A DNA stretch of 48,961 bases from NCBI GenBank assembly GCA_024278055.1, contig JAJRTY010000092.1, positions 1 through 48,961 on the forward strand, given 5' to 3'. Both the position numbers and the translations under genes were made by a program. Under the pieces are notes generated by a model. The model did no database searches. It worked only from the letters and a program-made list of their open reading frames with translations, and was not told the DNA's origin. Position 1 is the stretch's first letter. Each line of letters begins with the position of its first letter. Below are positions 42,644-48,961 of this stretch, one piece after another. The stretch is from Alphaproteobacteria bacterium. GTDB taxonomy: Bacteria > Pseudomonadota > Alphaproteobacteria > Rhizobiales > JAJFHR01.

Positions 42644-42843
42644 CACTCACACCCCCCAAACCTTATTGACATTAGCCAAGGAGTCGGTGAGGAAACTCAT
42701 TCTCTTACGAAGTGACAATCTTTACTGCCATACTGCGAAGCGGCTAATCTTTATTGTTTGTTAGCTAATTAACAGCAAAATGGCAAATTTCTCAATCTTT
42801 TTTCCGCTAAGGTAAACTCCGGTATTTTAAGTGATTTTCAAGT

Positions 42844-44631
42844 TTAATAATTCAAGCCGATTTTCAAGTAAATATCACGCGCAGCAGGACTGCCGGTGAG
42901 GGCGGTTTTGTCCAGCAAAGACTTGCCAACGGAAAAATCGAATGTGAAATTTCCGCCCACAGCACGGACCCCAACAACACCGCCAACCATGGTGCCGTCG
43001 TCAAGAATTCCGACATCTTCCTGTTTAAAAATGTGCCCGACATCAATGCCGATATACGGACGGATGCTGCCCAGGATTTGTTGCGTCATCGGGCCTGAAA
43101 ACCGTGGCAGGACAACGTACATTTCGTTCCGGGAATAAAAGCCTGTATTGCCGGATATTGAGCGGTCTTTGAAACCGCGAACTGTTTGTATACCGCCGAT
43201 GGAGAGCCGCTCAGTACCAGGGAGCCTGTCATCCGAGAACTGCGCCGTATTATTTGAAGATACGCCCACCACCACCGGACCGACTTGCCAGCCTTTGGCG
43301 ATGCTTAAGCCACCATGCAGCAGGTTAAATTCGTCCTCCGGGCTATCAGCAAAAGAAGGATTGCCCCTAACTCCGAAAATGGGAACCCCTCTCGACAAGC
43401 CGACATCAAATGTGACCGTGGCCCCGGCTACCAAAGAGGTATGCACAGCGGAAAGATCGAATATGCTCGTTACTCTGCTGCTTGTTACAAGGAGGTTGTT
43501 CTCGATGAAGTTTTCATTATCCTTGCGGATCAGGGTTCCTGTGATGGTCGTCTTGGACGTTTGGTCGCGCTGAATAACTCTGGATAATCCAAATGTTGTG
43601 GTATTGCCGACCCCGTCCGTGTCAAAGGCTGCAGCCTGTCCCCGCAAGGTGCTTTTATATTCGAAATAACTGAAACCGGTATTCACGGTCCAGTATCCCC
43701 AGGGAATGGAATAGTTCACGGAATAATTCCGGCTAAGCGCATTCCGGGTAGGTTCTTCTAAATTACTCCCAAACCCCAAAACAATCTGATCGTTCAACCC
43801 CAGCGGATTGTCCACAAACAGGGTCAGGTTGCCCTTGTTTTCACCGGTGCTGGGCGAGCCGAAGTTATCAAACTCGACTTTTCCATAAATGAAACGTGAA
43901 GGATCATTATCAACGATGATATTGGTTTCGCCAACCCCCTCACCCGGCAATAACCGCATCCGGGCATTATTGGAGGCAAGTCGATTAATCTGGTCCAGGC
44001 CCTGTTCGATGTCCCTGATGTTAAGGATAGCTCCCTCAAGCCCCGGAAACGCAGTCGAAAGATTGATGGCGTCTGCTGATTTACCAGGCAGGATTTTTGC
44101 AGTGTAACCTTCAACGACCTGGAACTCGAGGGTACCATCGCTGAGGTCCTGAGGGGGAATAACCACTCGAGTTGTGATATATCCTTTGTCGATGAAATGA
44201 TTTGTAGCAGTTCTGATAATCTCCTGAATGCCGCCTATACCTATGCATTGGCCGGCATACGCTTTTGTGGCGGCTTTGATTTCATCAAGCGGGAGCACTT
44301 TGGCCCCTTTGAACACAATGGATTTAACGACGATACACGTTCCACCACTCTCGGCGGCATCGCCTGGCTCACGCTTGCGGGTTAAACCGTTTGGCGTTTT
44401 TCGGCTTTCATCACGATCCAGCTTTCTTTTTCTTTCTTCAAGCTGGAAATCGCGGATTATCTTTTGCTGTTGACGCTGAATAATAAGAATATCGGCTGGC
44501 GTTTGGGCATCGGCACTGCCCCCCATCGCTAAAAACAGGATGTCAGCCAACACCAACCCAAATAATACAACCCATATTTTTGATCTCAAATCCTTCTGCC
44601 GTACACTGGAAAAAAGGATAGAATCAGTCAT
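42844..44631 (-). CDS. TpsB two-partner secretion transporter (ShlB/FhaC/HecB family)
   Basis: The 595-residue outer-membrane transporter secretes the TpsA adhesin encoded downstream. A signal segment (V-L-F-G-L-V-L-A-D-I-L-F-L-A) ends near A-D-A-Q. A Gln/Lys/Arg-rich linker helix follows, then a POTRA domain at about 95-180 (I-V-F-K-G-A-K-V-L-P ... G-Y-I-T-T-R-V-V-I-P-P-Q ... F-Q-V-V-E-G). A 16-stranded barrel ends in L-K-I-G-L-N-Y. The conserved loop-6 motif V-R-G-F is present in Q-T-V-R-G-F-K-D. The ATG at 44631 has GGGGGAA a few bases upstream; the TTG at 44646 is less likely. It has no frame break, unlike tpsA, so the transporter seems intact. Confidence 0.93.
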   Translation of the reverse strand: MTDSILFSSVRQKDLRSKIWVVLFGLVLADILFLAMGGSADAQTPADILIIQRQQQKIIRDFQLEERKRKLDRDESRKTPNGLTRKREPGDAAESGGTCIVVKSIVFKGAKVLPLDEIKAATKAYAGQCIGIGGIQEIIRTATNHFIDKGYITTRVVIPPQDLSDGTLEFQVVEGYTAKILPGKSADAINLSTAFPGLEGAILNIRDIEQGLDQINRLASNNARMRLLPGEGVGETNIIVDNDPSRFIYGKVEFDNFGSPSTGENKGNLTLFVDNPLGLNDQIVLGFGSNLEEPTRNALSRNYSVNYSIPWGYWTVNTGFSYFEYKSTLRGQAAAFDTDGVGNTTTFGLSRVIQRDQTSKTTITGTLIRKDNENFIENNLLVTSSRVTSIFDLSAVHTSLVAGATVTFDVGLSRGVPIFGVRGNPSFADSPEDEFNLLHGGLSIAKGWQVGPVVVGVSSNNTAQFSDDRLPGTERLSIGGIQTVRGFKDRSISGNTGFYSRNEMYVVLPRFSGPMTQQILGSIRPYIGIDVGHIFKQEDVGILDDGTMVGGVVGVRAVGGNFTFDFSVGKSLLDKTALTGSPAARDIYLKIGLNY

Positions 44632-44700
44632 GGTTCCCCCGGGCAATTGGTTTCGAATTTGTTACCAATTTGATTGTTTGTGCCGAAGGTATGTGCGTAT

Positions 44701-44740
44701 GGTTAACGAAAGGTTAACGGGTGATTTGCATGGGGTAACG
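44701..44740. promoter_or_regulatory. Tandem GGTTAACG repeats upstream of tpsB, possible operator
   Basis: GGTTAACG occurs at 44701-44708 and again at 44712-44719, an 11-bp period (one helical turn), and a near copy GGGTAACG lies at 44733-44740, 21 bp further. They lie 70-110 bp upstream of the tpsB start in the 281-bp gap that must contain the tpsB promoter. Phased direct repeats suggest cooperative binding by a regulator. I recognise no known site. The rest of the gap (44632-44912) shows nothing else I can name. Confidence 0.4.
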
Positions 44741-44912
44741 CGCGTACCCTTTTTGTTGAGTACGAAATACACTCTATATGCTGCAGGTACCCCGGCAACG
44801 GAATTAAGCTCAGCCATAAAGCAGACATGACTGCAGGAAGAACCTGGCGTCGACACTACAAGTTGCCTTGATTACAACACTCTATCAAACAGCGACAAGC
44901 TCATTTCTAAAA

Positions 44913-47291
44913 TTAAGAATGAGGCCACTTCCAGTTGCTTATTTCTGGCATGTCCTGACCATGGGTCGTGATGTACTTGTGGTGCTCTTCCAGTTTGTCA
45001 TCCATCGCTTGTTGAATATCACCAGCATGTTTCTTGACTGCGGGAACGTGTTTGACGACATTTAAAACCAGATGGAAACGATCGAGGTCATTACGAACGG
45101 CCATGTCAAACGGTGTGGTGGTGGTGCCTTCTTCCCTGTAGCCATGGACATGTAAAAAGTGATGGCATTTACGTTTATAGACAAGCCTGTGTATCAGTGA
45201 TGGATAGCCGTGAAAGGCAAAAATGATCGGTGTGCTGGTTGTAAACAGCTTGTCAAATTTTTCATCATCCAGTCCGTGGGGGTGTTCACTGGCTGGTTGC
45301 AGTGTCATCAGATCAACAATGTTAATGACCCGTATCCTTAAATCCGGCGCGCATTGCCGCAATAAGCTGACAGCAGCAAGGGTTTCAATAGTCGGCACAT
45401 CACCGCAACATGCCAAAATGACATCAGGTTTTTGCGCTGGATTTTCATTTCCCGCCCAATGCCAGATACCTATCCCGGCTTTGCAATGTTCTTCTGCATC
45501 GCCCATGTTCAGCCACTGGGGTTCAGGCTGCTTGCCGGCGACAATGACATTAACCAGATTTCTTGAGCTGAGACATTGATGGGTCACACATAATAAGGTG
45601 TTGGCATCCGGCGGCAAAAAGACCCGCACGGTTTCGGCTTTTTTGTTGACCACATGATTGATAAAACCGGGATCCTGATGGGAAAAGCCATTGTGGTCCT
45701 GACGCCATACATGGGATGTCAGCAAAATATTAAGCGATGCAATGTCGGCACGCCATGCGACTTCACCGCAAACCTTCAGCCATTTTGCATGCTGGTTAAA
45801 CATTGAATCAACAATATGGATGAAGGCCTCATAACAGGAAAACAGGCCATGGCGGCCAGTAAGAAGATATCCCTCGAGCCAGCCCTGACAGGTGTGCTCT
45901 GACAAAATCTCCATCACCCGCCCGTCAGTGGCAAGGTGATCATCATAATCATAAATATCTGCCATCCACACGCGATTGGTCACTTCAAACAATGCCGAAA
46001 GCCGGTTGGAGGCTGTTTCATCCGGCCCCATGACCCTGAAGTTGGCCCGGGGTAAATTCAGGCGCATCACATCGCGCAGATAAATCCCCATTTGTCTGGT
46101 GGCCTCACCTGTCATGGCGCCAGGTTTGTTCACTGCCAGGCCAAACTGTCTATGATCAGGCAATTGCAGGGGCTTCAACAACAGACCGCCATTGGCATGG
46201 GGGTTGGCACCCATGCGTTTTTCACCTTGTGGCGCAAGGGCGGCAATTTCCGGTTTTAGCCAGCCATTATGATCAAACAACTCCTGTGGCCGGTAACTGG
46301 CCATCCAGTCGTTCAGTATTTTCAGATGTGCCGATGTTGTTACATCTGGAACTGGCATCTGGTGGGAACGCCAGAAATCTTCAACCTTAAGGCCGTCAAC
46401 CTGTTTGGGGCAGGTCCAGCCTTTGGGAGTTCTCAAAACAATCATCGGCCAGCGCGGCAATTCATCACCACCTTCTTGCCGGGCTTTATGCTGGATGTTT
46501 TTTATATCAGCAATGGCCTGATCAAATACTGCCGCCAGTTGCTGGTGAACAACCAGGGGGTCATTGCCTTCTATATAATAAGGCCGGTAGCCAAGGCCTT
46601 GAAACATTCGCTCAAGGTCTTGTTGTTTGATGCGGGCAAAAACCGTCGGGTTGGCAATCTTGTAACCATTGAGGTGCAGGACCGGCAAAACGGCACCATC
46701 ACGGGCCGGATTGATAAATTTGTTGCTTTGCCAGGCTGCTGCCAGCGGGCCGGTTTCTGCTTCGCCATCACCGACGACACACAGGGCCAGCAAATCCGGG
46801 TTGTCAAAGATAGCGCCAAAGGCATGGGCCAGCGAATACCCCAGTTCACCACCTTCATGGATGGAGCCGGGGGTTTCAGGAGAGCAATGGCTGGGCACGC
46901 CGCCGGGAAAGGAAAACTGTCTGAACAGTTTTTGCATGCCTGCCTTGTCCTGTGAAATATCGGGGTACAGTTCGCTATAGCTGCCTTCCATCCAGGTATT
47001 GGCAAGCAATGCCGGGGCACCATGGCCGGGTCCGGTTATGAAAATAGCATTGAGGTCTTCGTTCTGGATCACCCTGTTCATGTGGGCATAAATCAGATTG
47101 AGACCCGGAGTTGTGCCCCAGTGCCCCAGACGGCGCGGCTTCACATGCTCTTTTTTCAGCGGCTGTTCCAGCAGTGGATTGTCGATTAGAAAAATCTGTC
47201 CGACAGATAAATAATTTGCCGCCCGCCACCACGCGTGGATTTGTTCAAGCTGCGGTTCAGACAAAGTATTTTCATGGGAATGAGTTGTCAT
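44913..47291 (-). CDS. Phosphoketolase (xylulose-5-phosphate/fructose-6-phosphate)
   Basis: The 792-residue thiamine-diphosphate enzyme cleaves xylulose 5-phosphate, and often fructose 6-phosphate, with phosphate to acetyl phosphate and glyceraldehyde 3-phosphate or erythrose 4-phosphate. The phosphoketolase signatures E-G-G-E-L-G-Y (about residue 148) and G-D-G-E-A-E-T-G (about 175) are both present. The C-terminal domain carries [13 protein letters not shown]. Length is normal for the family. AGAGGAT lies about 6 nt before the ATG at 47291, only 3 bp after the MBL gene's stop, so the two are co-translated. No acetate kinase or phosphotransacetylase is visible; it may lie outside the window. 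Whether it prefers pentose or hexose phosphate cannot be read from sequence alone. Confidence 0.94.
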   Translation of the reverse strand: MTTHSHENTLSEPQLEQIHAWWRAANYLSVGQIFLIDNPLLEQPLKKEHVKPRRLGHWGTTPGLNLIYAHMNRVIQNEDLNAIFITGPGHGAPALLANTWMEGSYSELYPDISQDKAGMQKLFRQFSFPGGVPSHCSPETPGSIHEGGELGYSLAHAFGAIFDNPDLLALCVVGDGEAETGPLAAAWQSNKFINPARDGAVLPVLHLNGYKIANPTVFARIKQQDLERMFQGLGYRPYYIEGNDPLVVHQQLAAVFDQAIADIKNIQHKARQEGGDELPRWPMIVLRTPKGWTCPKQVDGLKVEDFWRSHQMPVPDVTTSAHLKILNDWMASYRPQELFDHNGWLKPEIAALAPQGEKRMGANPHANGGLLLKPLQLPDHRQFGLAVNKPGAMTGEATRQMGIYLRDVMRLNLPRANFRVMGPDETASNRLSALFEVTNRVWMADIYDYDDHLATDGRVMEILSEHTCQGWLEGYLLTGRHGLFSCYEAFIHIVDSMFNQHAKWLKVCGEVAWRADIASLNILLTSHVWRQDHNGFSHQDPGFINHVVNKKAETVRVFLPPDANTLLCVTHQCLSSRNLVNVIVAGKQPEPQWLNMGDAEEHCKAGIGIWHWAGNENPAQKPDVILACCGDVPTIETLAAVSLLRQCAPDLRIRVINIVDLMTLQPASEHPHGLDDEKFDKLFTTSTPIIFAFHGYPSLIHRLVYKRKCHHFLHVHGYREEGTTTTPFDMAVRNDLDRFHLVLNVVKHVPAVKKHAGDIQQAMDDKLEEHHKYITTHGQDMPEISNWKWPHS

Positions 47292-47294
47292 GAC

Positions 47295-48728
47295 CTATCC
47301 TCTTTTAACCCGGCCTTCACCAAGGGGTGCCTGATCACCGTTTTCAGGAATATTTGTTTTCCAGTAAAAACGCTCATTAATTTGTTTTTCCAGTGCTTGT
47401 GAAGATTTCGGCTCTCCATGGGTGATAAAGGTTTGTTTGGGCGGGGCCTTAAAACCTTGCAGCCAATTCAAAATAGCCTTTTGATCTGCATGGGCAGAAA
47501 ATCCGCCGATGGTGATTATGCGGGCTTTGACCGGAATTTCCTTTCCGAAAATCTTAACTCTTTTCGCTCCGTCAACCAGGCGTCTGCCCAGCGTACCTTC
47601 GGCCTGAAAGCCGGTAATCAGAATTGTGTTTTCACGGCGGTCCAGACCATGCCTTAAATGATGCAGGATACGCCCTGCATTACACATGCCGGCTGCTGAT
47701 ATAATGATTGCACCCGAACTAATCGTGTTAAGCGCCATGGATTCCTGAACGGTTTCGGTAAACTTCAGCGTCATCTCGTGATTATGATGTTCATACCAGT
47801 CAACCAGTTCCATACCTTTTTTATCAAACAGTTCGATATGATGGCGGGTCAGGCGGGTCACTCTTTGGGCCATGGGTGAATCGAGAAAAACGCTAAGGTT
47901 TGAGACTTTTTTCTCTTTTGTCAGACTGTAGAGATAATAGATAATCTCCTGGGTTCGCCCGACCGCAAAAGCTGGAATGATAATATTGCCTCTGCCGGGT
48001 ACAATTGTATCATCGATGGCATCGACCAATTCGTCCAGTGAAGGTCCCAGGGCTTTATGCTGGCGATCTCCATAGGTCGATTCTACAATCAGATAATCAG
48101 CTTTTTCGATGGTCACCGGATCCCTCAGTATTGGTCGTCCCGGCTGGCCAAGGTCCCCGGAGAATACGGTTTTTTGCTCGTGCTTTCCCTGCCTGATCCA
48201 GATTTCCAGAATTGCCGACCCGAGGATATGACCCGCATCACGCATGCAAACCCTGACGTTGTCATGTGGGGTGTAGGCCTCATCATAGGATTGCGGTTTG
48301 AGTTGCTTCAATGAGTTTTCTGCATCAACAATTGTATAGAGCGGCGTAATCGGTTTTTCATGATTTTTACGTTTTCGGTTGGCGCGTTCTGCGCTTGTTT
48401 CATGAATGTGCGCGCTGTCGCGCAGCATGATATCCAGCAATTGTGCCGTTGCATCGGTGGTGAAAATCGGGCCTTTGAAACCATCGCGACACAATTTCGG
48501 GATTAACCCGCTGTGATCGATGTGACCATGAGTAAGAACAAGAAAATCAATCTCATGTGGCTTGAATGAAAAATTAGAGCGATTTTTGGCATCCGCATGA
48601 TTGCCACCCTGAAACATTCCGCAATCAACCAGGAATTTGAAAGATGGTCCTTCGACGAGATAACAGGAACCGGTGACTTCTCCCGCAGCGCCCAGAAATG
48701 AAATATTCAGTTTTGTGTTTATTGTCAT
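47295..48728 (-). CDS. MBL-fold/beta-CASP RNA-processing exonuclease-like protein
   Basis: The 477-residue protein has the metallo-beta-lactamase motif T-H-G-H-I-D-H-S-G near residue 66, then D-A-G-H-I-L-G-S (third metal histidine) and F-S-G-D-L-G. A beta-CASP insert follows with V-E-S-T-Y-G-D-R, F-A-V-G-R-T-Q-E and S-A-A-G-M. The C-terminal RMMBL part has I-G-G-F-S-A-H-A-D-Q. This is the architecture of CPSF73/archaeal aCPSF and bacterial YSH1-like nucleases. The ATG at 48728 has AAGGAG 8 nt upstream and is preferred over the ATG at 48734. It is translationally linked to the phosphoketolase 3 bp downstream and follows a LOG-family gene. The RNA target is unknown. Confidence 0.88.
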   Translation of the reverse strand: MTINTKLNISFLGAAGEVTGSCYLVEGPSFKFLVDCGMFQGGNHADAKNRSNFSFKPHEIDFLVLTHGHIDHSGLIPKLCRDGFKGPIFTTDATAQLLDIMLRDSAHIHETSAERANRKRKNHEKPITPLYTIVDAENSLKQLKPQSYDEAYTPHDNVRVCMRDAGHILGSAILEIWIRQGKHEQKTVFSGDLGQPGRPILRDPVTIEKADYLIVESTYGDRQHKALGPSLDELVDAIDDTIVPGRGNIIIPAFAVGRTQEIIYYLYSLTKEKKVSNLSVFLDSPMAQRVTRLTRHHIELFDKKGMELVDWYEHHNHEMTLKFTETVQESMALNTISSGAIIISAAGMCNAGRILHHLRHGLDRRENTILITGFQAEGTLGRRLVDGAKRVKIFGKEIPVKARIITIGGFSAHADQKAILNWLQGFKAPPKQTFITHGEPKSSQALEKQINERFYWKTNIPENGDQAPLGEGRVKRG

Positions 48729-48763
48729 TATCATTACTCCTTGAGCACTGTGAAAAATCCGGA

Positions 48764-48961
48764 TTATTCAGGCGGGACGCCATGATAGAAGTCACTGATA
48801 AATTCAACCGCCTGTTCGGCGCAATCGGTAATGGTGAACAGCGTCAGGTCGTGCTTGCTGATAAAACCTTCTTGCGCGAGAAACTCAAAATCCACCACCC
48901 TCGACCAGTACTCTTTTCCCATTAAAACGATGGGCAATGGCGGCACTTTTTTTGTCTGCAC
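48764..48961 (-). CDS. LOG-family protein (TIGR00730-like), C-terminal part, 5' end outside window
   Basis: The visible 65 residues end the protein. P-I-V-L-M-G-K-E-Y-W followed by L-A-Q-E-G-F-I-S and L-T-L-F-T-I-T-D-C-A-E-Q-A-V-E matches the C-terminal segment of lysine-decarboxylase-like/LOG proteins (P-x-V-L-x-G-x-x-Y-W ... G-x-I-S ... T-D-x-x-E-x-A-V). The catalytic P-G-G-x-G-T-x-x-E part would lie beyond the window edge. LOG enzymes hydrolyse cytokinin or other nucleoside monophosphates; many bacterial members are 5'-monophosphate phosphoribohydrolases. It is on the same strand as the MBL and phosphoketolase genes, ending 35 bp before the MBL start, and is probably in their operon. Confidence 0.75.
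   Translation of the reverse strand: MQTKKVPPLPIVLMGKEYWSRVVDFEFLAQEGFISKHDLTLFTITDCAEQAVEFISDFYHGVPPE

Overview
The window looks like chromosome from an alphaproteobacterium, most likely of the Hyphomicrobiales/Rhodobacterales side. The evidence is an IalB-family gene, a PstA with the long N-terminal periplasmic extension usual in that class, and a compact phoR-pstSCAB-phoU-phoB cluster. Base composition is near 50% GC. Species cannot be named from the sequence. No rRNA, tRNA, insertion sequence, phage or CRISPR array was found.

Region 1 (1-12.7 kb) is catabolic. A plus-strand group encodes an L-type carbamoylase (cut by the window edge), a D-carbamoylase with the complete Glu47/Lys127/Cys172 triad, and a long fold-type-II PLP enzyme. 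Converging on it is a minus-strand operon: class III CoA-transferase, MmgE/PrpD protein, and the [2Fe-2S] and molybdopterin subunits of a xanthine-oxidase-family hydroxylase with no FAD subunit. Divergent from that is a plus-strand operon: second class III CoA-transferase, enoyl-CoA hydratase, HMG-CoA-lyase family enzyme and acyl-CoA dehydrogenase. Together these suggest CoA-dependent breakdown of an unidentified carboxylic acid.

Region 2 (12.7-19.6 kb) is the phosphate regulon on the minus strand: phoR, pstS, pstC, pstA, pstB, phoU, phoB. A three-repeat PHO box precedes pstS and an 11-bp perfect hairpin separates pstS from pstC. pstC carries an in-frame TAA exactly where the conserved Glu of an A-I-G-E-T-M motif should be.

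Region 3 (19.7-34 kb), also minus strand, holds two surface-carbohydrate genes; a 422-bp gap with a perfect Fnr/FixK-type box and a 24-codon ORF; a redox module (rhodanese, CCG-domain Fe-S protein, NarI/DsrM-like cytochrome b, formate-dehydrogenase-gamma-like cytochrome b) without a catalytic dehydrogenase; an RND pump with its adaptor; HdeD; a Cys-rich hypothetical; an APC permease; and a Crp/Fnr-superfamily regulator.

Region 4 (33.5-44.6 kb) is a two-partner secretion locus: TpsB, a giant TpsA adhesin (about 2.8 thousand codons) broken by two in-frame TAA codons, and an IalB-family protein. TpsA contains a 60-bp tandem repeat encoding Pro/Thr/Ser-rich linkers.

Region 5 (44.9-49 kb) holds a phosphoketolase, an MBL/beta-CASP nuclease-like protein and the C-terminus of a LOG-family protein, apparently co-transcribed.

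The points most worth a second look are the three in-frame TAA codons, the orphan redox module, the Fnr-box/small-ORF region, and the tandem GGTTAACG elements upstream of tpsB.
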